Below, in pieces: positions 16,946 to 25,668 of a DNA stretch of 64,000 nt (positions are counted from its first letter, which is position 1; each line of letters opens with the position of its first letter). Made by a program: the position numbers and the translations under genes. Origin of the DNA: Flavobacterium sp. CF136 (lineage in GTDB: Bacteria > Bacteroidota > Bacteroidia > Flavobacteriales > Flavobacteriaceae); assembly GCF_000282055.1 (NCBI RefSeq), contig NZ_AKJZ01000051.1:1-64000 (forward strand), given 5' to 3'. Under the pieces are notes generated by a model. It was not told the DNA's origin and searched no databases. It saw nothing but the letters and a program-made list of their open reading frames with translations.

Positions 16946-19900
16946 CTACTGAAACTCAAAAGAATCCAAAAGCAAACCTTTCATATCCTCTGATTCTATT
17001 ATGATTTTATACGTTCCGGCATTGATGTAACCTCCAGAAGTTGTATTCAGTATTTTCCATTTTTCTGTGGCAGACGGAAACTCGATCGAGTCATTTCGCA
17101 TCATGATTCCGTAGGCGTCTTCCATTTTGAATTTGACTTTCAATGGCGTTTCGTTTCTATTCATAAATCGGAAGCGCATCAGGTAAATTCCCGCAACTCC
17201 CGGTTTTACTTCAAACTGAATGGTGTTTTTTGATTTTTGTATAAACTCAATATAATCTGCTTTTTTGAAATTGCCTTTTTCGATTCCGGTTCCGGTGGTT
17301 TTCGCAGTTTCTGCTTCCAAAAGTACAACTGGTCGGAAGTCGTCTTTTTCGCCCATATCGTAGGTTGGAACAACTGCGATGGTGCTATTTTCAAAACTAA
17401 CTTTTTCTCCTTTTTTGACTTTTTTATGGAAAACTGAAAATTCGATTTTATCTGAATTTTTAGCGATTTCAGTCATTCTTTTATAACCCGAAATAGAATC
17501 TTTTGATTGGGTAAAAAGATAAATTTCCGAATCTTCTTTGGTTACAAACAAACCTGAGCTTTTTGAATTTGATGAAATCCGTAAATAATCGGCACCATAA
17601 ACTTCACCAGGCAATTGCGTAAAAACAACTTCTGAATCTGAATATTGTTTGGAATTGATATCCAGCCACGAACCGATTTTAGTTTCTGAACTACCCGCAA
17701 TGTTCTGAATATTTCGTGGCGAAGCCGAAGCTCCTTTTACAGTTTTATCTTTGGTGGCTATGGCAATTGCCGAAATGATCGCCTGACTTGCTTTTACATT
17801 TGGGAAAGAGATTACGATTTTTCCGTTTTTGCTCTTCACGACGAAAGTTTTCTTTAAAGCAACATCGTGTCCGACTTCGCTCCAAATGTCCAAATCTTTC
17901 AGCACCACATTATCATTGATGGCTACGTCAAACAGACGCCAGCCTTTGCAATCGAGTCCGCCACCGGTTCCATACCAAGGTTCTATAAAATACAATTCTA
18001 CCAGATACTCTCCGTCAGGAGCAGGGAATTCGTAACGCAATTTGTCAATTCCATATCTGAAACTTTGGAATAAACTCCAATCTTTAGTTCCTGCAATTGG
18101 GTCGGAAGTACTTCTTTGGCTTGCATAAAAATCAGGCAATTGTTTGAAATTATCTGTCCAAGATAAAGAACCCCAAGTGTTTTCTCCGCTTTTATGAACA
18201 TCCGCTTGCCAAGTGTTTCCAAGTGAATCGGTAATTTCACTACCGCCACTATTCACTCTGTAAATGTAATTGTATCCCTTTTGAGGCTCCAAAATCGTTT
18301 CTTTTTTAGTTTCTAATGCGTTGAAATGTGGCGCTTTTGACAAACTGTTTAAAACGATATAATCTTTGGCAACTGCTTTTCCATTTACATAACCAACGGC
18401 ATACAAAACGTTGTATTGAATATTTACATTATTCCACTGAAAATGCTGTCCCAATCCCGGATTTTTTAATTTTCCTAGCGAAGATTTATTGACATCATTG
18501 AACAATTCGACTTCATCACAATTGGAATACACATCGATTCCGTTTTTGATTCCAGGTCTTTCCCAACGGTTCGGCCAAGTGTGCGAAACGATATACACCA
18601 TCGGATTGGTTTTGTTCGAAACGTAATTGGCGCGGTACATATAATAAGCATCCAAAGGTTCGCCCCAAATACTGAAAAGTCCTTTATAATTCACTGGCCC
18701 AACCTTGTCGATATCCCTGAATCCTTCGCCGTTTTGCGAACGTCCCGGATTTTCATGCGAAGCAAAAAGCCAGTTGAACTGTCCTGCGATTTTATCTTTT
18801 ACAGACTCGGCTTCGCGGACTTTTATTTCCATTAATTGCGAGAAACGGTTTTCGCTCAAAGTTCCTTTTTGATCGAATTCGCCTTCAGTGTGTAAATCGT
18901 GTGAACGCCAAGCACCGTATTCTCCGTTAAGCAATTGCTTGCTCATTTCGACATCGTAATTGAACGGATCGCCACCGTAGGTTCCCGACCAGTTTTGTAC
19001 CACATTCCAATCGGTTCCTTCGCCTCCATTACAGGTGGTAACGATGCGTTGCGATGCGGACATCGGATCCATTTCGCGAATGATTTGGGTACATTCTTCA
19101 GCAAACTCTTTTGGAATCGTGCTTTCGTTCTGCAATCCCCACATTACCACCGATGCATTATTTCGGCGTTCTTTGATCCACTCGCGTAATAAGGTTTTGA
19201 AATTCTCTTTGAATTCGGGTGTGTCGTACCAAATATGTGCCGAAAACTGACTCCAGAACAGGATTCCGTTTTGGTCCAGTTCTTTTTGGTATTCTAAATT
19301 ATGAGGCTGATGTGCTTCGCGAAAAGCATTGAATCCTCCCGCTTTGATTTGTTCGATTCTCGAGTGAATCTGTTCATTCGAAAAAGAATGGCTATTACCA
19401 ATTAGGTGTTCGTATTCGCAGGTTCCGTTAATGAATAAAGGTTCGTCATTGATATAAAAACGATTGTCCTTTCCGTCACGACTTACAGGCCAGCTTACCC
19501 AACGGATTCCGTAAGGGGTTTTTAATTCGTCTATTTTTTTTCCGTTTTCCCAAATTGTGGTAACCAATTGATACAAATACGGATTGGCTGGCGACCATAA
19601 TTTTGGGTTTGCAATTTCTGGAAGTGTTTGTGCTATTTGTTTTGTTTCTCCTGAATTGTTTTTGACATCACTTTTTACGCTAACCACTTTCTTTCCATTT
19701 TCATCAAAAAGCGAATTTTCGATAGTTATGCTTCGGTTTGAAGTTCCGTAGTTTTTGATTTCAGTAGTGATATTCAGAATTGCTTTTTCTTTGGAAGTAG
19801 CTTTGTCATTCCAAATGTGAACGCCGAAAGGTTCGATACGAACTTCATCGGTAACTACCAAAGTTACGGGTCTGAAAATACCCATTGGCTGAGAGCCTTC

Positions 19901-20443
19901 GGAGAATCCCCACTCGCCGGAACAACCGCCACAGACCCAAGGCAAATCGGCAATGAACGACGGATGCGATGCTTTGACAATTATATCATTTGCTTTTTCG
20001 AAAGAAACGGCGTTGGTGATATCAACTGTAAAAGTGGTTCTTCCCCCTTTGTGTTCTCCTACTTTTTTGCCATTTACCCAAACAGTAGCATAAGAACTTA
20101 CACCTTCAAAAAAGAGGAAATGCCTTTTGGAACTGTCTTTTTTGTCTAACTGCATCGTTTTACGATACCAAGCGGTTCCGTGTAAATTTCCGTGTTTGGT
20201 TCTGAGAAAACCATAATATTGATCCCAATTGTGGGGTACGTTTACTTTTTGCCATTTTGAATCGCCTTTTGGATTTTGCACAAAGGTTTCTTCCTTCTCC
20301 GGAAGCTGATTCAAAACAATAGTTTCCCAAGATGAATTCAGCGAAACTTCTTTACGAAACTTCGCTGATTCTTTGTTGCCTTGACTCCAAACAAAGCAAA
20401 AACTTGAAAAAAAACATAAAATAAAAAAAACTATTTTCTTCAT
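16946..20443 (-). CDS. Large multidomain GH2 glycoside hydrolase
   Basis: This 1165-residue secreted enzyme has a signal peptide ending FVWS near residue 20. The N-terminal 320 residues are the usual GH2 jelly-roll and immunoglobulin-like domains. The barrel has acid/base Glu440 (VMWGLQNES) and nucleophile Glu508 (LLNGEYGAW). Residues of about 740-890 look like a malectin-type carbohydrate-binding domain (YRVNSGGSEITDSLG onward), and the C-terminal 120 or so residues open with LEAETAKTTGTG, typical of a CBM6-like module. The accessory domains suggest binding to a complex polymer. Beta-galactosidase, beta-glucuronidase and alpha-L-arabinopyranosidase are all possible in this family. Confidence 0.88.
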   Translation of the reverse strand: MKKIVFFILCFFSSFCFVWSQGNKESAKFRKEVSLNSSWETIVLNQLPEKEETFVQNPKGDSKWQKVNVPHNWDQYYGFLRTKHGNLHGTAWYRKTMQLDKKDSSKRHFLFFEGVSSYATVWVNGKKVGEHKGGRTTFTVDITNAVSFEKANDIIVKASHPSFIADLPWVCGGCSGEWGFSEGSQPMGIFRPVTLVVTDEVRIEPFGVHIWNDKATSKEKAILNITTEIKNYGTSNRSITIENSLFDENGKKVVSVKSDVKNNSGETKQIAQTLPEIANPKLWSPANPYLYQLVTTIWENGKKIDELKTPYGIRWVSWPVSRDGKDNRFYINDEPLFINGTCEYEHLIGNSHSFSNEQIHSRIEQIKAGGFNAFREAHQPHNLEYQKELDQNGILFWSQFSAHIWYDTPEFKENFKTLLREWIKERRNNASVVMWGLQNESTIPKEFAEECTQIIREMDPMSASQRIVTTCNGGEGTDWNVVQNWSGTYGGDPFNYDVEMSKQLLNGEYGAWRSHDLHTEGEFDQKGTLSENRFSQLMEIKVREAESVKDKIAGQFNWLFASHENPGRSQNGEGFRDIDKVGPVNYKGLFSIWGEPLDAYYMYRANYVSNKTNPMVYIVSHTWPNRWERPGIKNGIDVYSNCDEVELFNDVNKSSLGKLKNPGLGQHFQWNNVNIQYNVLYAVGYVNGKAVAKDYIVLNSLSKAPHFNALETKKETILEPQKGYNYIYRVNSGGSEITDSLGNTWQADVHKSGENTWGSLSWTDNFKQLPDFYASQRSTSDPIAGTKDWSLFQSFRYGIDKLRYEFPAPDGEYLVELYFIEPWYGTGGGLDCKGWRLFDVAINDNVVLKDLDIWSEVGHDVALKKTFVVKSKNGKIVISFPNVKASQAIISAIAIATKDKTVKGASASPRNIQNIAGSSETKIGSWLDINSKQYSDSEVVFTQLPGEVYGADYLRISSNSKSSGLFVTKEDSEIYLFTQSKDSISGYKRMTEIAKNSDKIEFSVFHKKVKKGEKVSFENSTIAVVPTYDMGEKDDFRPVVLLEAETAKTTGTGIEKGNFKKADYIEFIQKSKNTIQFEVKPGVAGIYLMRFRFMNRNETPLKVKFKMEDAYGIMMRNDSIEFPSATEKWKILNTTSGGYINAGTYKIIIESEDMKGLLLDSFEFQ

Positions 20444-20453
20444 ATCATTTTAA

Positions 20454-20472
20454 ACCATATAAGTGATATAAG
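20454..20472. repeat. Family F repeat unit
   Basis: ACCATATAAGTGATATAAG lies 10 bases upstream of the start codon at 20443 and is identical to the unit at 16838, which lies 16 bases upstream of the other GH2 start. Confidence 0.7.
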
Positions 20473-20525
20473 GTTATTTAAATTGTATTATTTTGAAACC
20501 GGATTATCTAACTTAATCTGGGTTC

Positions 20526-20621
20526 GCGTGAGGGATAGCAGCGACATCCTTTTGGGGCGGGGTTCGCCCCAAAAGATATAGCGGATAGCCCGACCCGTAG
20601 TTTTTACGGAGGGTCACGCCC
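20526..20621 (+). repeat. Family A structured dispersed repeat, copy 2
   Basis: It starts GCGTGAGGGATAGCAGCG, has a strong inner hairpin (CTTTTGGGGCG/CGCCCCAAAAG), then GCGGATAGCCCGACCC, a small CCGTAG/TACGG hairpin, and ends GGTCACGCCC. This is the most complete copy of the family in the window and fills nearly half the gap between two PUL genes. Confidence 0.85.
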
Positions 20622-20656
20622 ACACGAGCTTTTGCGAACTGACGCAGTAGATTATC

Positions 20657-23389
20657 TTAATAAAACAACCAGTCTACCGCACCTTTTTCGCCTGCATCGA
20701 TGTAACCTACATCACGTGTAGTGATGGTTTGATCAGCGTCGATGAAACCTAAAATCAGCACTCTTCCTTTACCTAAATCGAGTTTATTTTCGCCCGGCTG
20801 GAAAGTGTAAGTGTGAATGTTTATTCTTGGTAATTCTTTTAAATTCATTGCGCTTGCCAAAATCACTTCGGCTTGACCGTGAGCATTTCCGGACGCATCT
20901 GTTTCTAAACTTGGCGGAAACAAAAATCTCTTTTGATCAGAATTGAAATAACCTACCACCAGTTTTACAGCTTTGGTGTTTTTGAATTTGAGGTGTGTTC
21001 CTTTTTCATTTTGCGATGTTTCCTCAAAAGCAATTCCTTTTAGGTTTTGCAGTTCGGGAGCTATTTTTGTCAACTCTGAAATTGGTGTTCCGTATACTTT
21101 TGTTCCGTTTTTGACTTCGTAAGTTCCTTTGCTTTCGCTTAATAAAGTTACCTCGACGGTTTTCCAAGGCTTGCCTTCCTTGGTTACGATTTTACCATCT
21201 TTTGATGATTTCAACAAATCCAGATTTCGTTTGAAGTTAGCCAATTCACGTTCGTAATGAGGTAATAATTCTGTCCAGGTTTTGTTGTTTCCATCATCTC
21301 CGCCAATCGGAATTCGGCGTTGTGCTGTCTGCATACTGTTCGCATACAAATAATGGTCTTTGGTCAAATTCACCAATAATTCGTAATATTCGATGCTTTT
21401 CTCTAAATGAGGCAGGGCTTTGTCCAAATCGGTAATATCGTTGGAATAACTGTATCTTAAAACCAACAAGGCCGCTTTTACTTTTTCTGAAAAGAAATCA
21501 GCGAAAGCTTTATAACAATGTACATCGTTTTTAAGACGCAGAAATTCTTCTTTGTCCTTGGTTACGCTGGCTTCGGCTTTGTCGATGGCTTCAACGGCTA
21601 ATCTTCCGTGTTCCGTAATTTCGGCAATAATCTGCGTTGGCAATTCACCAGAATGTGGTTCTTTGTTCCACTCTTTCTTGGCATATTCCAAAAGCAATTC
21701 ACCCGCTGGCCCACACGATTCGTGGAATCCAGGATAAACTCTCCATTTGGATGGATTGACCAACTGGCTTTCGAACATTCCTAATAATAAGGTCTGACGA
21801 TTTCCTTCAGTAATTCCAAAACGTCTTAAGGTTTTTGGGGCAATTTCGCCTGTTTCTTCGTAGGCTTTTAAAATATTATTGGCTCCTTCTAAATCGGTTC
21901 CGTATTTAGTTCCCAAGTCTTTATCCCAATATTTGATTTCTTCGTTTCTATCTCTTTTGCTGTCCCACGCATATCTCGCCCAGGCTTTGTACCAGATCCA
22001 GTCGCGATCCATTTCGAGCAATCGTTCGCCCGTTTTAGTTTTATCAGCGGAATACGGCCAATCCCAATAAGAAGCTTGCGGATATAAATGCAAGGCGTTG
22101 GCGCCGTGAACACTGTGCATGGCTTTTATTGTTTTCTGGATAAAATCAGGTGATCCGTAACGGAATGGTTCCAGGTTTGCCAGAATATGAACGTTTTCAA
22201 TATGGATTGATTTTAAAGCACTTAACTGTTTGTGCGTTTCGCCCCAAGGTCCACCTGGTGTGTAAGTTGTCAACGATTCTCCGGTGTATTTGCTTTCTGT
22301 GTACAGATTTTTGTATAACGGAAGTGATTTTTCCATTACCAAAGGGCCATCGGTGTCATGAGAACGCAGAATAATTGGTGGCTCATCTGTTCTTCCCAAG
22401 GCTTTCAGACCGTCCTGAACACCCGGAATAATGGTTTTGGTAAACCATTCTACGTCGTCATCTACGGTATTGATAGCTTCTCCCAAACAAACCAATAGTC
22501 CAACGTTTGGATATTTTTCGATAAAAGCTGCGATTGACTTTCTGGTATAATCGGAAAGTAAAGGTGTAATTGGTCTTGAACGATCCTGTGTTTTAATGTT
22601 ATAATGCTCCGCAAATGGTTTGGAAACAATGATGTTATAGAACATTTGAATAACCCAGATTCCTCTTTTATTGGCTTCTACAGTAAGATATTTGTAGATT
22701 TCCTCATTCTTCTTGAAATCTTCGTCACTTACTTCAACGGCAAAAGGGTAATCTTTTAGTTTTACCAAAGAAGCAAAAGGGTGTCCATTCCACAGATACA
22801 AAGAGTTCATGCGGTTATCGACCATCATGTCCAGATACTTTGTCCATAGTTTTTTATCGTAAAACCAAGGAAAAGTTTCAGGTGTATATGGATATTCGTA
22901 AACGTCCCTTCCTGGAAGATACACCGGTTTTTGCATTCCGATACAGGCTCCTCTCAAAACCATTTCAGGACTGTTTTCGATATTGACTTCTGATGGAATT
23001 TCGCCAGCAGATTTGATTCGGTCAACGAATTCCATTGCGCCGTACAAGGCTCCAGTTGCATCGGTTCCTTCAATATAAATGAAGTTTTTTTGTGTGCGGA
23101 TTTGGAAGCCTTCTTTCTTTGTTAATTGACTGTCATCGATTTTGGCAGTTTTGGCATTTTGATTCCAAAAATCGGTTCCTTTTTCGCCAATTACGATTAC
23201 TTTGTCTTTTGATTTTTTTGGTGCCTTGTCTGCAAAAACTACCTTGAATCCTTTTGCGGTTGCGGTTTCTGATAATTTTTCGGCTCCATATTTTGCTCTT
23301 GGGGCATTAGCATCACGAACAATGGTGATGTTTTGTGCCGATGCGAAAGTGGCATATAGTCCTAAAAAAAGTATGCTTAAATATTTCAT
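20657..23389 (-). CDS. GH67/GH115-like putative alpha-glucuronidase, family uncertain
   Basis: The 910-residue protein has a signal peptide ending ATFASA (near residue 18). The N-terminal 140 residues (ITIVRDANAPRAKYGAEKL, then GALYGAMEFVDRI) resemble the ancillary domain that precedes the barrel in GH67 and GH115 alpha-glucuronidases. The middle contains MMVDNRMNSLYLWNGHPF and VGLLVCLGEAINTVDDD, where an acidic catalytic residue could lie, but I cannot match the GH67 or GH115 catalytic set with certainty. The C-terminus is mostly helical, then beta. In this locus it would be expected to remove an acidic or unusual side-chain sugar. It may belong to an unclassified family. Confidence 0.6.
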   Translation of the reverse strand: MKYLSILFLGLYATFASAQNITIVRDANAPRAKYGAEKLSETATAKGFKVVFADKAPKKSKDKVIVIGEKGTDFWNQNAKTAKIDDSQLTKKEGFQIRTQKNFIYIEGTDATGALYGAMEFVDRIKSAGEIPSEVNIENSPEMVLRGACIGMQKPVYLPGRDVYEYPYTPETFPWFYDKKLWTKYLDMMVDNRMNSLYLWNGHPFASLVKLKDYPFAVEVSDEDFKKNEEIYKYLTVEANKRGIWVIQMFYNIIVSKPFAEHYNIKTQDRSRPITPLLSDYTRKSIAAFIEKYPNVGLLVCLGEAINTVDDDVEWFTKTIIPGVQDGLKALGRTDEPPIILRSHDTDGPLVMEKSLPLYKNLYTESKYTGESLTTYTPGGPWGETHKQLSALKSIHIENVHILANLEPFRYGSPDFIQKTIKAMHSVHGANALHLYPQASYWDWPYSADKTKTGERLLEMDRDWIWYKAWARYAWDSKRDRNEEIKYWDKDLGTKYGTDLEGANNILKAYEETGEIAPKTLRRFGITEGNRQTLLLGMFESQLVNPSKWRVYPGFHESCGPAGELLLEYAKKEWNKEPHSGELPTQIIAEITEHGRLAVEAIDKAEASVTKDKEEFLRLKNDVHCYKAFADFFSEKVKAALLVLRYSYSNDITDLDKALPHLEKSIEYYELLVNLTKDHYLYANSMQTAQRRIPIGGDDGNNKTWTELLPHYERELANFKRNLDLLKSSKDGKIVTKEGKPWKTVEVTLLSESKGTYEVKNGTKVYGTPISELTKIAPELQNLKGIAFEETSQNEKGTHLKFKNTKAVKLVVGYFNSDQKRFLFPPSLETDASGNAHGQAEVILASAMNLKELPRINIHTYTFQPGENKLDLGKGRVLILGFIDADQTITTRDVGYIDAGEKGAVDWLFY

Positions 23390-23396
23390 TGTATTC

Positions 23397-23432
23397 TAAA
23401 GTATTAAGTATCGAGAATTAAGTATCAAGACG
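23397..23432. repeat. Short tandem-like AAGTAT repeat
   Basis: AAGTATTAAGTATCGAG is followed by AATTAAGTATCAAGACG in the 45-base gap between two PUL genes. It is low in complexity and may be a degenerate dispersed repeat. Confidence 0.4.
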
Positions 23433-23434
23433 TA

Positions 23435-24328
23435 CTAATTCTGAAAAATTTTCTTCAAGTAAGCTACGTTGGCACCGTAATTGGCTTTTACGTTATGAAC
23501 TTGTGTTACGTCGCGAGAACGCTCTACGATCAACCAGCCACTCCATTTCATTTCGTCCAGCGTTTTTTTGATTTTTGGCATATCAACATTTTTGTCATTT
23601 TCCAGCCAAACACTATCTGTTGTTGAAGCGTGAATCTGAGCCAAATGTTTTTTTCCTAAAATCTTCAATTCGGTAGCGATGTCTCTTCCGTTATCTACGG
23701 CATTGGCAAAATTGAAAGAGCTTTTGATATGTTTACAGCCAACTTCTTCCAACAGTTTTTTCTCTTCGGTAGCATTTAATGAAGTTTCAATTGCTATTAC
23801 GCCTCCAATTTTACCTACTTGTTTTCCTGCCCATTTTAATCTTTCAATAATGATCGGGCGTAGTTCCGGATTTTTAGTCAAATCACTTTCTGTTCCCAAT
23901 GGAAGATAAGCCACTTTTACGTTCATATTTTTCATTGTTGACACACAATCGTTAATCATCAATGTGATTGAATCCCTTTTGGCGAAAGACTGGGCATAAA
24001 AACCAGACATTGCAATGGAACTGATTCCGACATTCAATTCTTTGGATTTATCCAAAAACTTTTGTCTTTCAATCGGGTCGCCCAGTTTACTGTCGAAAGT
24101 TGGTCTTTTTCCCAATCCGCCCATGTCGAGTTCGATTCCGTCTGCTTTTATTTCGCTTGCCAAACCAAAGGCACCAAGTTTTTGTCTTTTTAAAATCATC
24201 CAATCGCAAACAGCTACTTTATACTTTTGCTTTTTTGATGATTGAGCAGAAACTTCACTATTAAATGTTCCTGCCAAAACAATTGTCATTGTTATAGCGA
24301 TAGTTTTAATGAAACTACTATTTTTCAT
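23435..24328 (-). CDS. Exported sugar isomerase/epimerase-like TIM-barrel protein
   Basis: This 297-residue protein belongs to the xylose-isomerase-like/AP-endonuclease-2 superfamily but has a signal peptide ending EVSA near residue 28, so it is exported. Probable metal ligands are Glu in GVIAIETSLN, His in LAQIHAST and Glu in LIVERSRD. Cytoplasmic relatives isomerise sugar phosphates; exported Bacteroidetes members often sit beside 3-keto-glycoside-processing genes, so a role on unphosphorylated or oxidised sugars in the periplasm is more likely than the usual annotation. It lies 45 bases upstream of the GH67-like gene and 54 downstream of the BNR lipoprotein gene. Confidence 0.75.
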   Translation of the reverse strand: MKNSSFIKTIAITMTIVLAGTFNSEVSAQSSKKQKYKVAVCDWMILKRQKLGAFGLASEIKADGIELDMGGLGKRPTFDSKLGDPIERQKFLDKSKELNVGISSIAMSGFYAQSFAKRDSITLMINDCVSTMKNMNVKVAYLPLGTESDLTKNPELRPIIIERLKWAGKQVGKIGGVIAIETSLNATEEKKLLEEVGCKHIKSSFNFANAVDNGRDIATELKILGKKHLAQIHASTTDSVWLENDKNVDMPKIKKTLDEMKWSGWLIVERSRDVTQVHNVKANYGANVAYLKKIFQN

Positions 24329-24341
24329 ATTATGTTTTTGC

Positions 24342-24378
24342 TATGAATTCGTGATTTCCAATTCGTAATTCATAATTA
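24342..24378. repeat. AATTCGTAATTC-type short repeat
   Basis: GAATTCGTGATTTCC and AATTCGTAATTCATAATT are imperfect copies of one another in the gap before the isomerase-like gene. They could pair weakly with themselves. Confidence 0.35.
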
Positions 24379-24382
24379 ATTT

Positions 24383-25528
24383 TTATTCCTCCTCCGCTTT
24401 AACTGCTTTTACTTCTTTACCTTCATCGCCAGGCCAGATTCCGTTTTTGATTGGAATAGCAACCAATTTACTTGGATCGATTTTTACGTATTTCAGTTTT
24501 TCTCTTCTCCATGTATAAACAATATGCACCATTCCGTCTGAACTCTGAATAATTGATGGATAGGAATATTGACTTATTTTCGAATCTTCCAAAATCAATA
24601 CAGCTTTCCAATTGATTCCGTCATCAGAAATCGAAAGATTTAAAGGTGTTCTTGGTCCTTTCGCTTCTTTTCCTGGAGGCAAAACGTGGTTATAAACCAA
24701 TAAGTGTTTTCCGTTTTTCAATGTTACCGCATCAGTTCCCGAATTATTATTTGGCAAACCAATCAATTCTACATTCGACCAAGTTTTTCCGTTGTCTTTA
24801 GAAGATGTGCTGAAAATAGCCCTGTTTCTAGTTCTTCCAATCGCCTGTATAGTTCCGTCTTTATGAAACAAAATACTTGGCTGAATGGCATTTATTTTTT
24901 GTTTTCCTCTTGGCAAAGTATCTCCCATAACCCAAGTTTTTCCAAAATCGGGAGTAGATTCCATACGTAGTCTCCAGCCATCGCCTTCGATACTTGACGG
25001 ACACAACAATGTACCATTACTTAATAAAACTGGTTTGTTCTTGATTGGTCCTAAAAATCCTTCTGGCATTTTTTTAGCTTCTGACCAAGTTTTTCCTCCA
25101 TCCGAAGAAGTTCGGGTTACACCCCACCATTCTGATGGTTTTGGTCCAATTTTATAAAACAGCATCAAATCGCCACCCGGAATTTGGTACAAAACTGGAT
25201 TCCAAGTTGGCAATCTTGGTCCGTCTTTCATAATTCCGTCAGCAACCTGAACACCTTCGCCCCATTTATCACTCCCTTTTGGTTTAACACTTACATAAAT
25301 ACAAACATCAGGATTTCTTTCAGCAGTTCCACCAAACCAAGCCGACACTAAATCCCCATTGGTTGCTTCAACAATGGTTACGGCATGACAAGAAGGATAA
25401 GGTGCTTTGTCATATATAAATTCATCTACTAAAATTCCTTCTTTCCAAGTTTTTTTCTCCAAAGCAGATTTACAACTTCCCAAAAGTAAGAGTCCAAAAA
25501 AGGCAATCGTTATGTGTTTCAGTTTCAT
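24383..25528 (-). CDS. BNR/sialidase-like beta-propeller lipoprotein
   Basis: The 381-residue protein has a lipoprotein signal with lipobox LLGSC (Cys19). It has Asp-box-like repeats SSDGGKTW, TPDFGKTW and SKDNGKTW, spaced as in a six-bladed BNR propeller, and an early SAWFGGTAERNPDV block like the BNR_2 (sialidase-type) family. In pectin loci such proteins may remove Kdo or DHA-type acids, or act as lyases; sialic acid itself is unlikely. It is the first gene after a promoter whose operator matches that of susC, so it heads a separately activated part of the locus. Confidence 0.78.
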   Translation of the reverse strand: MKLKHITIAFFGLLLLGSCKSALEKKTWKEGILVDEFIYDKAPYPSCHAVTIVEATNGDLVSAWFGGTAERNPDVCIYVSVKPKGSDKWGEGVQVADGIMKDGPRLPTWNPVLYQIPGGDLMLFYKIGPKPSEWWGVTRTSSDGGKTWSEAKKMPEGFLGPIKNKPVLLSNGTLLCPSSIEGDGWRLRMESTPDFGKTWVMGDTLPRGKQKINAIQPSILFHKDGTIQAIGRTRNRAIFSTSSKDNGKTWSNVELIGLPNNNSGTDAVTLKNGKHLLVYNHVLPPGKEAKGPRTPLNLSISDDGINWKAVLILEDSKISQYSYPSIIQSSDGMVHIVYTWRREKLKYVKIDPSKLVAIPIKNGIWPGDEGKEVKAVKAEEE

Positions 25529-25604
25529 TATTTATTTTTAAAGAATTATATTATTTATTTTCAATGGATTACATTGACATGCGAATACAAAAAAACATTA
25601 AGTG

Positions 25605-25649
25605 TAAAAATAACACTAAATAAATTATTTTGCAACCTGTACCGTCCTG
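25605..25649 (-). promoter_or_regulatory. Internal PUL promoter with CAGGA direct-repeat operator
   Basis: On the minus strand CAGGACGGTACAGGT (25649-25635) is followed after exactly 22 bases by TATTTTTA (25612-25605), a -7-like box. The susC promoter has the same layout: CAGGATGCAACAGGA, 22 bases, TATTTTTG. The CAGG half-sites repeat every 10 bases, one helical turn, as expected for a dimeric activator. Both lack a good -33 TTTG. Confidence 0.7.
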
Positions 25650-25668
25650 TATTAAGGAAAATGTTTTT

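Noticed and set aside
24383..25528. Genuine sialidase acting on host sialic acid
   Set aside because: Asp boxes are shared by many propeller enzymes, and the surrounding genes all target plant pectin.
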